64,000 bases of DNA from Phanerochaete sordida (GCA_019973155.2 BPQB01000014.1:550469-614468), one strand, 5' to 3'. Positions 34,740-48,500 are shown, counted from the stretch's first letter. The notes: generated from the letters alone by a model not told the origin. Translations and numbers: made by a program.

Positions 34740-37302
34740 TCCGGGTGTTGAGCACGATCAGGATTGAATATTGAGACACCAGGCCGACTCACCGGCGCGA
34801 TCGTCTTCGCGCCGCTGGAGCGTGGCGGCGCGGCCGTGGCGGCGACAGCTGAGAGACACCACTCTTTTATTGCTACCAGTTGACTCTGCGCTGCTAACAG
34901 CGGTTTCGGAGAAGTGTGCGCGCCCCTCTCGCCAGGCAGAACTCGCATACTAAGTTACCTGCCTCCAGGCGAGCCCGTCTCCTCGTACGGCACCATCCAC
35001 ACCTCCTCACGGACTTTTATGAGACCACAATCATTGATCGTACAAGCGCAAGCAGTCTGGGTCTAGCAATGCTACTGGTGCATCTCACTTGGTTCTGCGC
35101 GAACTGCGGCATCGCTAGGCTGCACTAAGTTTGCCTGCAGCCGAGCCTGCTCGAGATCACACGAATACACACTTGTCGCATACGCACTCTGGAAAAACCG
35201 ACCCCCTAAATGTAGTAGAGCCGACGCTAGCCGGTGACAAAGAGGCACGCGAGGCCGGCGCCACTGTGTTACCGAAAGGTGGTGAAATTCACCCCCCGAG
35301 CAAGGGGCTGATATTCGGTCAAAAGATTCACCCCCCAGCTGCAAGCGACGTGATGTGACGTAAGCGCGAAAATAGTAATTTTCATGAAATATAATCCTCA
35401 TTTCGACCAATCATTCGTTGTTTCACGGTCGCGCACGATATTGTGGACCATAAATACAATATATTCGGTACAGAAACACATAGTATACTCGGGGAACATC
35501 TAGACACAGCGCACATACACCAGCTATCACCGCAAGACACCTGCAGCTCGAGAAGATGGTACAGGCAGATGACCCATCTCGACACCGTGTTATGAACGAG
35601 AGATCGATGCACCTGACATGAGTGAAGCATTGGCGTGAGCAAATGCTGCTGCGGATAACGAGGAAGGCTTACATTGGGGTGGAGGGCCTTGCGAAGCCCT
35701 CCAGTACATATTTCAAAAAGTATCACTGCAGGCGGGAAGCTGTCGAACGCACCTCGCGGCCAGACCATCGGGGAATCAGCTCGATGAGCACCGTGTAGCA
35801 GGAGGTCGACTCACTTGCGCAGTTCTCCCCAGCCTCCTGCCTCTCCACTGCAAACCCAGCCCGTTGACGCACTGCGTGACAGCCGAATCTTGTGTGGGCA
35901 TAATTGCCTCGCCTGTTTGCACTGTTTGAGCCTCTGTTCGGGCCGCCGTTAGGTGAACAGCTGAGACGCACCTGTCAGCCGAGGGAGAGACAGTGTCCGA
36001 ACGGCGCTGGGGACATGGGAGAGAGGAGGAGAGAGCGAAGCGGCACACGCTGACGTGTCGCCCGGTTATAGCCACACGCAGGAGGTGAAGGAGGGGGTGA
36101 ATCGTAATTTTGCGACTTCACATCCGCTGGAGTCGCGTCGCGGCAATCATCAGCATGACGTCATACCGTCCACAGGCTTGCGGACGGTGACACCGTGACA
36201 TTCACCAGTTTAGCCAGTGGGCTATGTTCACCCTCTACTCACACTTTTCACCCACTTTGGCCGGTGCACGGGGTCCTAGAGGGTGACCAAAGGGCGAATT
36301 TAACCGATTCCTGGGTTCACAGTGCGCGCTCATGATGATGCGTCGTCCCGAGGAGACAGTGGACCTTCTGTTCGGCGCGACATTCTTTCAGTCGCTCGTA
36401 GAGATGAGATCCGTCACAACTATTGACCCGCGCAACTGATGCCGAATGCGCCTTGCAAGACGCCGTATCACGAGTGCATGGCAAGCACAACCGTGCGTGG
36501 CTCTCGAACCAGTCGCGCTTCGTGCGGCGGATGGCAACAGATGGCGCCAGGCGTCCTCGGCCATGCAGCGCTACGGTCTGTCGGTGGCAACATTAGAGCT
36601 ACTGGATATGCCTTACGCCACGCCGCAGTGCGGTCTGCAGATATCACCAGATCGCAAGAGGCGCGGTATCCGTCCAATTATACGCTCAAGTGCCACCGCG
36701 ACGCTGCTGTCGGCCATCTGCGGTTTCATGCATTTCTTGCGCTGGAACGCACAGTTTCAGACCAAGCTCAAGGGGAGCCTATGGCGCTTCGCTGCGGTCC
36801 CCGTGATGCTCTAGGGTTTTGGCGTGGCGCGTGCCGTCGTTCTCACCGTCGTCATTCGCCTTCTCCTAGGGCAATCAACCGGCGAACAGCGAGGTGAAGC
36901 ACTTCTGGTCACCAGATATACAATACCATACGTCTCAATGGCAGGTTTTCGGATAGCTGACCGTCTGCGACTCTGCGTCAGCTTTTCTATCTCGAGCTGA
37001 CCGCGTACGATCTGCCATCGTGGTCAAATTGCAATCAAATTACGGCCACACTTTTCCTGAGATAAAAGATATTGACATTAGAGACAGAGGCAGCACAAAA
37101 TACATGAAGTTAGATGATTCGTACCCAACATAACCTCGAGGCCCTAATTTTGAGTCCAGCTCAGTCGTCCCAGAAATTGCCCGTCATTCAAGTTGCTCGT
37201 CAGTATCTGAGCGCTAACATAGGCGCCACCCCGCATTTGGGAGAGCGAGGGCTTTGGATTCTAACAAGACCAAACAAACCACTCTTGGGACGAACGTCGA
37301 CG
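34740..37302. other. Gene-poor stretch upstream of CWC2
   Basis: No gene supported. Several TTCACCC motifs occur at 35287-35345 and, in both orientations, at 36085-36290, a pattern that could mark the ends of an old transposon. I could not find terminal repeats or a target duplication. The CWC2 promoter should lie near the right end. Confidence 0.4.
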
Positions 37303-38541
37303 ATGAGTTCAACCACCCAGGCCGAAATCCAGGTCGTACCCGGCAAGAAAGCCAAGAAGCTCAAGCCTGCTCGCAAGCAGGTCAAGCCCGGAGAGGTCGA
37401 GAAGAAGGAGGCGCCCCAGACCGGCAAGGAGTACAGTGCGTATGGCCGTGCAGTGTTGTAATGAGCGGTTGACTAAGCTGTGTGCAGATATCTGGTACAA
37501 CAAATGGGCTGGTGGAGATAGGGAGGACAGTTATTCTAAGTGCGTGTAGACGATGGCTTCAGCCGTGGCAACTTACTGACCCTTACACAGCAAAGTCAAG
37601 TCGCAGACAAGATGTAACATCAAGCGGGACTCGGGCATGACACGCGCAAACACCACCGGCGTGAAGTACTGCTGCCTCTTCTTCGCGCGCGGGTGTTGCC
37701 CATACGGCTGGGAGTGCGAATATCTGCACACCCTTCCAGACCCCTCGCAGTCGGTACCAGACACATCGAAGGACTGCTTCGCGCGCGACAAGTTCGCCGA
37801 CTACCGCGACGACATGGGTGGTGTGGGTAGCTTCCAGCGTCAGAACCGGACGCTGTACGTTGGTCGAATAAAGGAGACAGGAACTGGTCCGGAGACGGAA
37901 GAGGTCGTGCGGCGGCATTTCAAGGAGTGGGGCGAGATCGAGAAGAGTGCGTGGTTATATATTTGCCCTGCAAACGCTTTACTGACATTCATTCAGTCCG
38001 CGTCTTGCAGTACCGGAGCGTCGCCTTTGTCACCTACGTCCACGAAGGTCACGCACAGTTCGCCAAGGAGGCTATGGCGTGTCAGTCGCTCGACAACGAC
38101 GAGATCCTCAACGTGCGCTGGGCGACCGAAGACCCGAACCCGACATCAAAGGTCGAAGAGCGGGAGCGGTTGGAAGCCATGGGTCGGGAGGCGATTCAGG
38201 CGAAGATGGATCCACGCATCATCGACGCGGTGCGCGCAGTGCGGGCGTTGGAGGAGGGTGTTGAGCTCGACGATGAACCCGAGATCGAGGAAGACGAAGA
38301 CGCCCCGCCGACAAAGCGACGGAAGCTCGAGCTCGAGGACGCCGAATCTACGCCAGAGCTCCCCGAAGAGCCCCCGCAGCCGAAAGGCCTCCTCAGCGCG
38401 GACACGCTGGAAAGCCTAAAATACTTCACAGAGATCCGTCAGCGGAGCGGCGCGGCGAATGGTGCTGCGAAGGTGGCACCGAAGCCGCCGCCGCCGACAG
38501 GCCTTGGCCTCGGTGGGTACGGTAGCGACGAAGACGACTAG
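37303..38541 (+). CDS. CWC2: Pre-mRNA-splicing factor Cwc2
   Basis: Component of the Prp19-associated complex that contacts U6 snRNA and helps shape the catalytic centre of the spliceosome. Predicted 361 aa, exons 37303-37435, 37488-37539, 37591-37946 and 37997-38541; all phases agree. After a Lys-rich start comes the Torus region (IWYNKWAGGDRED) and a CCCH zinc finger with Cys90, Cys98, Cys104 and His108 (x7-x5-x3 spacing). An RRM follows from about 148 (TLYVGRI, then YRSVAFVTYV), with the conserved NVRWATEDPNP after it. The C-terminal third is acidic with a basic KRRK patch, and the protein ends GYGSDEDD. The start ATG was chosen because it gives the expected short N-terminus; the open frame upstream is not needed. 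Confidence 0.95.
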
Positions 38542-38691
38542 GGCGCTCTGTAGATCGACTGTATCTATAATACATGTTACACCATCCTCATACATTCATG
38601 GAATATAGCAGACGCAGATATATGGTCATGAAAGAGGCAGGGCGAATGATCGTTCGTAATACAGGTGTTGATGGGGTGTAGATGCATGGAA

Positions 38692-40067
38692 TCAGTCTCC
38701 TGTCGAACCTGGCGAGCCATCATCGCTGTCGTCTTTGAGGCCAAGATCCCGTATGCGCTCCTCCTCCCGCGCGATATCTTCGTCCTCCTTCTCTTTGCGG
38801 TACTTGGCGAGATCCCAGTCTTCTTCTTCCTCGTCTTCGTCCAGGAACCATTCGGGGTTGTATGCAAACTGAGGCGGCGATGAGAATCATGACCCGGTAT
38901 CGTAGTATGACTGTGACTGACCAGATCCCTTCCACTCATACCGTTGTTCTTGCCAGCGGCGGCCTGTGTCTCCTTGGCCTTCTTGAGAGCTTCGTCCGCT
39001 GCCTGTTTCTTGTCCATCCGCGTCTTCTTCCACTTTGCGAATGACTCTGGCGTGACGGGCGTGAGGTTTGTCCCCAGCTTGTGTCGCTATGAAAGTATTG
39101 GTAAGCGGACTATGGAGCTCGTGGGAGGGCACAACACTTGCCTCGACCTCGAGGAACTCCTCCAGACTGATCTGGTTCGCCTTCTCCGCCTCTTCTGCTG
39201 CCTTGCGCTGTGATCTGAGCATGAAGCCTGGCGGCAGCGCGTGTCGATATTGACACTTTTCGCCGCCATTCGGACATTCCCAGAACCATCCAAACTTTTC
39301 TGTCTCGATAGCTTCGATGAAGTATTTGCAAACGATCTGAAGGGGGAGCGTGTGAGTAGGGTCCTAAGGATCGAATGCGCAGGCGTACATCGGTTGTCGT
39401 TCGTGGGTTTCCGTGTTTTGAGAGGACGACGCTACGAAGCTTCTCTTCGTCCCACGTGTCCATAGTATCTGCGTGGTGCACATCATTCAGTACCACCAAG
39501 GCGAGCGGTCACAGCAGGATCTGACCTTGGGCCTTGTCTTCACGAGTATCATCGTACAAATTCTTCTTCTCGACCTTGCGGCCTACGTTCAGGTCGTGGC
39601 TGAACTTGCACTTGTTGCCCTTGTCGCAGTTCCCCGCCTTAAAGAACGCGCACAACACAGTCTTCGGGTCGACGCCGAACGGCACCTTCTGGACCTGGAC
39701 AGGCTTGAGCAGCGCAGCCTCCTCTTTCTTGCGCTTCTCCTCCTCGAGCTTGGCCTTCTCGCGCAAAGCCTTCTCCTTTTCCTTCTCGAGGGCCGCACGA
39801 GACTTGCCGGCCATGGCCTGCTGCTTCTCGACCAAAGCGACATGCTTCTGGACCTTGGCCGACTTGTTTTTCTGCAGCAGTGTAAATCATGCTGTTATCA
39901 CAGAGCGTAGCAGATGTGTACGAACATTCTTCAGTCCGAAGGTCTGTTAAAATCTCGTCAATGAAGGTCCCATCAGCTTGACAAGGGATGTGCGGCGGGA
40001 CGGAAAATACCTTGTCGTCCTTGACCTTGGAGCTCGAGCCTTGCTGCTGCTGCTTCTTTGGCGGCAT
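38692..40067 (-). CDS. TMA46: CCCH zinc-finger protein, TMA46/ZC3H15 homologue
   Basis: Ribosome-associated protein that, in yeast and animals, binds and stabilises a DRG-family GTPase (Rbg1/DRG1). Predicted 345 aa from seven exons: 40067-40011, 39943-39926, 39871-39526, 39468-39389, 39336-39142, 39086-38922 and 38868-38692. It begins [11 protein letters not shown]. An 18-nt microexon encodes TFGLKN and completes the family's KTFGLKNK motif. Then comes a long Lys/Glu helix, a first CCCH finger (Cys99, Cys107, Cys113, His117) and a second one (CKYFIEAI to CQYRH). The DRG-binding region follows ([23 protein letters not shown]), then an acidic C-terminus ([17 protein letters not shown]). The intron at 39141-39087 starts with GC instead of GT. 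It is convergent with CWC2, 150 bases away. Confidence 0.93.
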
Positions 40068-40501
40068 AGCGTGCGGTGTCGGGAGGTGTGAGGCAAAGTG
40101 GTAGGGACAGAGGATGGCGGGGGCCGACAAGGAGCCCGCGAGGATTCTCGCCGATGACAATCTGCGCGGCAGCTAAGGTTAAGGTTAGGGCCGACTGGGC
40201 ACCGTAGGGCCGTGGCTCGTCCGCTTCACATCTCTCTCCTGAACGACGTCCAGTCAAGTCCGTCCCTGCTCCATACACCGCAGGGCCCCGATCCACGACC
40301 CCGCGTACGACGACTCTGCTGTCGCCCGCACGCTGTGCCACGCAGCGATCAAATTAAATTCTGCATCGCCTCCCAGATTGGCTCGCTTCCGTGGATGGCA
40401 TGAACTCCCGTCGATCTCTACACTCCCCCACATACCACTCTTAAGGGACACGTCTCTACAACCTTCAGTCGAGCATACACTCTACGCCACCCCCCACCGC
40501 T

Positions 40502-42647
40502 ATGACCATGACACACTCAACGCCGTCGCTGTTGGCCTCCCCGGAACCACGGACTGCGGTTCCCGCCAAGGTCTTTATTGGGCACATGTGAGTCGTGTAC
40601 TATCTCCTGTACATGCGCGTCCTGATTACCCGCGCCACAGTCAGCTCAGGGACGTGGTAATATGTCCTCATGAACGGGGGATCGTCAGCTACCCACATGC
40701 GAAAGCTATCATGGAGCACGACTTACTTGTCCCGAACGCAGTAAGCAGTGCACCACGTCCCCCTCCTTCGCGCATCGCTTACACACAGCTCTATAGCCGC
40801 CACGCGAGATCGCGAAGCTATCATTCCAACCGAATTCTTTGTCATCCCTTGTACTCGCCAACGGGGATACACTCCTCGCTGTTGGCGGACAAGAAGCAGA
40901 GCTGCATTTATCCCTCTACAGATCTGCACCATCGTACTCCAGCGGCGGCATCGCGACTCGCGAACCCGCACATCGCTTCGGCACTCAGACGTGGAAGACC
41001 GAAGTAACTCTCGAGGGCGCCTCCATAAACAACTCGGTGCTCCTTACGTCTCTCAGCTTGACTGGCTCAAATGAGAGTAGCGCGGAACCGCGGATAGTGG
41101 TCAGCAATAACGACCGCACGGTAAAGTTCTTCGACATCGCGACACGTAAGGCGAGGCACAATGACCAGTACCTGTCTCACGCGGGACATCTTCGCTTGGA
41201 CGTAGCTGTCAACCACTGTGAGTGCTGGTATCTTGGCTGAATTGCGCGTTCACTCATTCGTACAAGCCTCAATATCTCCGGATGGCCGGACACTCCTCTC
41301 CGTGGGAGACTCGCCAGACGTGTACCTGCATCGAATAACTGGAGGTGCACGCGTAACCTTCTCCCGCATGATGAAGCTCTCGCTTTCACCATACATCACC
41401 TTCAACCCGACGTATAGCTATGGTCTGGTAACACCATACTCTGGCGGCACCCCAGTACCAGCATCGTTCTCTACCGCATTCTCCGCAAATGGCTCAAAAT
41501 TCGCAGTTGCGTCGCAAGAGGGAGTAGTAGTGGTGTGGGATGTGCGAAGCTCGAAGCCACTGAAGGTCATTCAGACGGACAAGAACCGGTCATCAAATAC
41601 CCCTTCACACGGTAACGGTAGCGCAAGCGGGTGGATATCCGACTCTGCATTCGACTGGACACGAGGAACCCAGAAAGCCCCGGGTTGGGGAGTACGGAGC
41701 GTCAAGTTTAGCCCACGCGGTGTCGGCCGTGAGGTGATGACATTCACCGAAGTGAGCCTAGCGTTAATGTCTTTGAAGTCACGCGACTGAAACCATTTCA
41801 GCACACCTCTTTACTGCACGTTGTCGACGCGCAAACCTTTGAGACGGAAGAGATCATCCGTGTACCAGCTTTCGACCCACCACCAGCCGTAAGGCCTCCT
41901 CCTGTACGCCAGCGGTCAGATTCGCTAGCCTCGATACCATCGCGGTCGACAGTGGAGCGCACCCATGTGTCCTCTTCACAACTTCCTCCACCTCCGCGGA
42001 TCATGCTTTTCAGCGGTGCCTTGGAAGACACATTCCGTATACCATCTATCGAGACCACTGGCCGTCGCCGACAGCGAATCCACGGCGTACCCGAAGACGA
42101 CAGCGAGGGCATTGTCGTCATTCCACCTTTGGGCGATCGCGAAGTGGACGACGACGTGCGACGGCTCTTCGAAGGCCGGCATGCCATCACCTGGCGTATT
42201 CACGGGTCCTCGCGTTCCGAAGATGACGAAGGCGTTCGTGAAGACGCGAGGGATGACGAGATGGACGTGGACGAACTCGACCCAGACTGCGTCTCCTCCC
42301 ACACCCCCTCGCGCGCGGCATCTCCCGCGCCATCCTCAGGCCCGTCAGGTGCGCCCGCGCCGTCCGGCTCAGGGCCGCCGCGTTTCGACCCCGTGCGCCG
42401 CGCAACTCTGCTCGAGCGCCGCGAGTCCGCGAGTCCGTATCTCGCGCGCCGCGGATCCTCGCAGGCGCTCCGGCGACACCAACGCCGTGCCGACGCAGCG
42501 GCCGACCTGGACATCGACCTCGACCTTGCTGGGACGTGCTTCGATCCTTCCGGCGAATACGTCTACGTCGCCTCCACGGGAGGTATCGCCGAGTGGAAGG
42601 TGCGCGGCGCCGAGCAGCGGTGGTGGTCCGAGGCGACCTTCGCGTAA
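40502..42647 (+). CDS. WD40-repeat protein with DUF2415-like segment
   Basis: Predicted 645 aa, exons 40502-40587, 40641-40740, 40797-41217, 41267-41751 and 41802-42647; phases agree throughout. WD-type blades are visible as LVLANGDTLLAVGGQEAEL, VVSNNDRTVKFFDI, ISPDGRTLLSVGDSPDVYL, FAVASQEGVVVVWDVRS and, at the end, CFDPSGEYVYVASTGGIAEW. The stretch GWGVRSVKFSPRG followed by HTSLLHVVDAQTFE resembles the short DUF2415 domain found in such fungal proteins. An acidic and Pro/Ser-rich insert of about 200 residues precedes the last blade. WD40 propellers usually scaffold complexes; the partner is not known. A second ATG two codons in is also possible. It is divergent from TMA46, with about 430 bases of shared upstream DNA. 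Confidence 0.8.
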
Positions 42648-44389
42648 AACGCTTGTACACCTGTGTTGACGACTCCTTCACGACCTCTCTTATGTGCACT
42701 AGTCCCTTCCCTCCCCTGGGTCTCTGCGACCATCGGAATTCACCCTTGCCCATGTTCTGCATCCGGACACTGTTCTATACTGCCCGTCTCGCCTCCTCGC
42801 TTCTCATGCCCCTCTGTGTTATTGCTGTCCAGCCATCTTTCCACCTCATCTGTATATCTGTATGATACATATCTTCTCAGCTCCCATGTGCATGCATGCC
42901 CCGCCACTGTAGTTCTACACTCCGATGTTCTCTAGCCACCATGGATAAATTATGGATGTATATGGATCTCCCCCTCCGACGACGAGCGAAGTGAATGTCT
43001 TAATTTCCGCGCTGCATCTTTTCTTTCGCTTTGACTCGAGCGATGTAAACCCCGCGTGAGACCGTTCGAGCCGATTCGTCGTTAAGAGTTGGCCGCGGAG
43101 ACAAAAGTTCTGCAGACTCGAAAGGCGCCTGCGGTGCGGCGCGATATCTTGCTCGGAGAGGCTGAGCAGGAGCTCGAGACGGGTGGAAATCGTGGGAAGC
43201 GATTACCGAGGCCGGGAAGGAGGCAAACAGTGCCAAATAGAGCTTCAGCCGCCCGTCATTCCGCTGGGGGCTAGCTTGCTCTCCGAGCAAGAAAGCTAAT
43301 CGATCCTGCTACCACTGAGGCTCGAAAATGCAGTCTAAGCATCTCTGTAGATGGTTTGGTTGCTTGTATAGGCCATATATCATAGAATACGATCAATAAA
43401 TCACCGGACGGCCGTTCAGCGAGGCCAGCGAGATAACTCGAGCGCCGCCCGCCGTTAAGCGCTTGCTTTGTGACTTGTGGCGTTTTCAAAGCGTCGCACA
43501 GAACAACTGCTTGTTCGCTGCGAGTTGCCTCCGCGCTCAGGACAAGTACATGATATGAATAATTGAATGTGTCAGGCCTTATGGTTTGTCCATGTTACAT
43601 GAATATTTGGTTCTGAGTGGGGGCAATCCACGGGAGAATGTCTCCTGCTCGCCAGTCTTTGAGACGAACGCGAACCGAACGCGAACATGATATTTTTATC
43701 ATCGCAGGTAAGATGGAAAACAATGCGACGAGACTGAAGGTCACTTTGGGTACTCTTTGGTCGCATTTTCGTACGATGAGCCTAAGTTCAGTCGTGGCCA
43801 ATCAGCTTCCGCGAACACGGGCTTCTCCGCGAGACCACGTCCCCGGGCGTCGCTTGACGATGGTCGTGTATGGCGCGATTGATTGCGGGGTAGTGGGCCT
43901 CTGTTTGCGCCGGTGTGACGATGTGGAATGGGCAGAGGAGAGAAATTTGCTCCCGCCTAAAACCGTCCCCAGCGAAACTTGGATTGGCGCCTAGCATTGC
44001 GGGATAGGACGAGAGTCCGAAAGGCTTAGACCCCTCCATCCGGAGCTACCGTTCGCCTTGACTAAGGGTATGCCTATATGGACATAGATATAGTGACTGG
44101 TGCATCAGCCGCAGATGGGAATACGCAGATATAAGCAGAGATAGTGACGGCGCTACGCATCTTCCTGGCCACGTCCCGCAAGAAGCTCCGCCTCAGACAT
44201 GCGGGGTAAAACCAAATTAATTCGCGGAAGAAATCTGGCTCGAGCAGTGTACTTCGACAGAGTTGTTTAAGTGTGTTTATATTTGTGGGCAACGCTGGGG
44301 ACGAAACGTTACACCCACGACGTAAGCGACCGTCTTCGAGCGGAGAATATCAAGCCCGCACCCACAGACAGACTCCATCCTGAGTTGAT
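42648..44389. other. Intergenic, no supported gene
   Basis: Contains the T/C-rich 3' flank of the WD40 gene and AT-richer DNA after 43300. Open frames are short and without motifs. Confidence 0.5.
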
Positions 44390-45573
44390 TCAGACGCGCT
44401 CTACATTCAAGTCGTCCGCTACGTGAGCAAGGTCTTGCTGTAGCTTCGCTAGGACCGCCCTCTGCCCAATGGGCCCGGTGAAGAGCACACGGATCTTCTG
44501 CAGAGGGCCTGCGAGCGCATCACCGATGGTTTGCGCAAGCAGCGCAAAGGTGGGGAGACTTCTCTCGTCAGGGAGCGCGAACACACCGACCGTAATGCAG
44601 CGGACGGGCGAGCGCACTCCCGCGACGAGCTCGAGCACCGCGGGCGAGAGCGGACTGTGATGCCGCAGCGTGAGCGTGCGCAGCGCCGTGCAGGGCCGGA
44701 GACTGATATCAGTCCTAATTACTGCAGAGAGACGGGCTCGTGCGGTCAGCAAAGGGCGCGCCGCGGGGACAGAGGTTACCCACTTTCTGCCTCGAGCGGC
44801 GGAGGAAAGGCGATGTCTAGCCTCAGGTCCAGCTCCGCGAGCTGCGGCCCAAGCTCGCTGAGCACGCGGCCGACCTCCTGCGTGTTGTTCAGCCGTGCGA
44901 CGAGAGCGAGCGAGCGCAGCGTGTGCCGCGAGGGCGTGCCGAGCACCCAGGACGCGACGTCGCGCATGCCGTGCGGGTAGACGTCGCCCACGTCGAGCCC
45001 GAGGCCAGTGAGGCGTGGCGGATAGAGCTGCGACGGAGCCGCGGGTGAGACAAGCGGGACAGGGAGAATCTCGCCGACGTGGAAGTGGCGCATGCTTGGC
45101 AGGGTCGCCGCGAGCGCGTAGACGAGTGCGAGATGCATCCCGCATTTGTCCACGGTGAGGTGGCCGACCGTGGCGAACCCCGCGAGCTCGTGCAGAAACC
45201 CGGGCTCGAAGGCGTCGCCGAGCTCGAATATGCAGATGAACTCGAGTGCGTGCAGCCGCACGAGCCTAGCAGGGAGCTTCTTCGCCAACTTGCCGAGCCA
45301 CGGGGACGGTACGGGGTTGATTTCGGCCGTAGGACGCACGGTGAGCGTGCGAACAAACGGTCCGACATCGCTGTCATTTTCGACGAGGTCCTCGAGAGAA
45401 GTGAGGTGGTCTTCCGAGGAAATCTTGATGCGTTCGAAGACGAGTGGCCGCGCTGCGGCTCTCCAGTTTCTGCACACCAGAGCACAACAGGCCAACGCCC
45501 GGCCGTCTGTTCCGCCGTATGCGAATTTCACGACTACATGCAGGAGTTCAGCGGGTAGGTCTTCGACGGGCAT
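44390..45573 (-). CDS. F-box protein, FBX3
   Basis: Predicted 373 aa, exons 45573-44784 and 44721-44390, joined by a 62-nt phase-1 intron. The F-box is at the N-terminus (DLPAELLHVVVKF, then CALVCRNWRAAARPLVFERI). The rest is Leu-rich with LRR-like periodicity (LVRLHALEFICIF, VGHLTVDKC, LRTLTLRHH). The final part ends AHVADDLNVERV. It shares the general plan and the phase-1 intron with FBX1 and FBX2 but is clearly more distant. By family knowledge it is a substrate receptor for an SCF ubiquitin ligase; the target is unknown. Confidence 0.75.
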
Positions 45574-48500
45574 GTGGGTGTCGGGAAGAAGGGAGGAAGA
45601 GATGGTTCCGCCTTAAAAACGGCTCGCTGGCGGCGGTGGAGCTGTGACGACCGTATGACTTCGCTGTTTCTCAGCTCGTGGAGCGAATAGAGAGAAGAGA
45701 ATGTTTTGAGAGTCTGTAGATCGCAGTCGCCTTTTATCAGCGTAGGAGGCAATGCCGGGAGTCAAGCCGCAGATGAGCGCATACACCCGTAAGCATCACT
45801 GTTTGAGACGAGATGCCGGTTCGCATGGGACGAAATATCGCGGGTTGCCGTTACTTGTGCATGAAACGCTGCGCGGCGGGACCGCGGAGGAGATGACAAG
45901 GTTGGGAGGTCAGGAGGGCGGCGAGGGAGGTGTAGAATTGGGAGGGGCGAGTGAGAACGCGGCAAAAAATGGCAGGACCTCCCCAGGCCCAGCGGCTGAT
46001 TCCGACCACCGCAACTTCGACAGGACGCCCACCACCGCCTCGCCTGGCACCCTTTGCCGTCCAGAATGTCGTTGATTCCAGCCTCTTTCGTCGCAAAATA
46101 TGTCGCTCGCTACACACCGGGACTGACGGCTCAACATCGAGAGAGTAGGCGGCGGTTCCGACTCAGGAGGGCGTTTATGGCGACGCGAGTCCCCTTGCAT
46201 GCAGCGAATGTGCGTACAGGCTGAAGAGGGGTCGTAGGACGGGGCGGGGAGAGTGGTGCTGGTCAAGAGCCACGAGCGAATGGCTGAGAAATTTATGGGC
46301 ACCCTTGAAGGCGATCGACGTGGGGAACGAGCTGTCGCGTCGCCAGCGGAGGTGTCGCGGTGGAGCACTGGCGAAGATTGTCGTCGAAGGGCCTCTGGTA
46401 TGTTGCGTCGTCTCGCGTTCTTCGGGCGAATCGATTAACGGCTCTTGCTCTTTCGTGTCGCCTGAAGAGCAGCGCGAGTGCCCCAGGCCGCAGCCAAACG
46501 CACTGCTCGCGGTTGGATAAACGAGGTAGTCCACTGGCCACAGCGATCCGGGCGAAGTGACAACGGCGACGATCCTTAGCAACTTGCTAGGAACCGTAGG
46601 AAGGCTGCGTAGGATGCGCCGCCGACTCCCTATGCCTCTGTGGCACTCCCCTCTCTGCCGCCGGCGCCTTCGAGGCGCAGCCGCCAGAGCGCGTCCCGTG
46701 CAGATCTGCCCGCGTCACCGCGTCCCCCCGCGTCGGACACATCGGCCAGGCCAAGCGGTGGCGTCATGGTCCTCTGGCAGAGCCTCGCCTTGACGATAAT
46801 ATCCCCGGCCGGCTGGGAAATATCGTGTGAGCGTGCGGTGGCTTGCCGACTAACCAGCCGAAGGCACAGAAATTGCCCGACGCAGAGGCTCGACGTCAGA
46901 ACCCGAGGGCGCACGGTGATCGGAAACGGGTGCTTTCGCGATGACCGCTGCTGCTTCCCGCTCCCGCTCAAGACGGAAAACTCGGCTTCATTCGCGCGAT
47001 TCAGGTCGATGCTCCTAACCTGCTTGTGCTGGATCTTCCGTGAGTAAAAGTCCATTTTCTCCACAAGAGTCGCCCTTACCCAATGCAAGGCAGAGCGCTG
47101 CGCCTTGGCGCGCTGGTCTTGATGACGTCGTATAGAGCCCCGTGGCAGATTTTCTGCTGTATCGGCGGGGGCTCGACTTCCGAGCGTCATCTAGGAACCT
47201 GTCGCCTCCTCCCGAAACCTACGCTAGGGAGCCCTGCATGAACCCTTCGCGCCCACCAAGCGGCGCAGCTCAGGCGGTCTCGCGCGGTCACAGGGGAGAC
47301 TCTGTTCCTGGATAGCCTGGTCTGGTCGTGGCCGAAGATCGCTGGCCAGAGATGCAGCGGGAATGGAGACTGTACCAGGTTCGGGGCGCCAACGAAGATC
47401 CAGGTGGACTCCTGATGGGCTGGTTGACGAAGGGCTCGCGACAGATTTTCGTGCCGAAATCGCGGACGAGGCTAGCTGGAATGACACTGTCGTCGTGGAG
47501 GGCTCGCATGTCTTCCGATCCACGGTGCATTCGGCAGGGATCCTTGGTCGCGATCCTTGACCTCCCCGACCTCTGGCAACCTGCGGCGGCGACAAGAGCC
47601 ATTCCGTTCTAGGCCGCCGACTACGGAGCTGCTTTTCGGCTTCGTCCAAGCCTTCCGCCTGGAGGTAGAACACCCGAAGGACGATGAAGAAGTACTGCCG
47701 GTTCTGGTTCTCAGCGACAAAACGGGACGACCTGCGACACTGCTGCTACCAGCATGCAAAGCCAGAGCTCACGGTACGCTCTTGCAGAATACCGCTGTCG
47801 ACGGGCCTGCGTCGTCGCGAGGTCCACGATGAGCACCATAACCAAGAGGCCAAGTTGACACGTACGAGCATTCGCACATCCCGCTCACAGCCCTGCCATG
47901 CGCCCTGAACCACCCTCCCTCTGCTCAACCATCGCTCTTGCGGAGCTAAGCTTCGTGCCAGGGCCTCAGCCGTTTGGGTCCCATGTGGTCCTCGCGCTCC
48001 CTGGGGCTTGCTACGGGAAGGCTTTCTCCTGGGTCGGTACCGGAAACACGGTCGCTGGGGCGAATCCTTCGTTTCGAGATTTCCACCGGTTTATTTTCAC
48101 GAGGCCTCCGCGTCGTATACCCTCGTCTCGCTATCTCCGGTGCGGTGTGGGTGCCCGCCTTCGCCTCGCAGCCAAGGAATCGGTTTCGCGAACTGGCTTG
48201 GCTTTTGCGGAATGCTGCTGGGAGTGTCGGTGACCGCGACCCGATATCGTGGTTTGTGGGAGATGATCATCAAGAAGAGTCTGTTGGCTAGCCGTCCTGC
48301 TGTATGGAGGTGTACCTGGACTTAACGGTCCAGGGCGATGCCGGCTGACGAACGCCTGCCATCCGGACGTATGCCCCGCCAATATCTCCGGCCGACGCGT
48401 ATCCCCGCCATTACTGTACAATGCGTTGCCCCATGGATCTGCGCCGCCCTACCGCTCCTTTAAAACCAAAACCTTCGTCCTCGCTGGAGCTATTCACTCC

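Noticed and set aside
35190..36300. Second transposon suggested by repeated TTCACCC motifs
   Set aside because: Motifs are present on both sides, but I could not find terminal inverted repeats or a target duplication.
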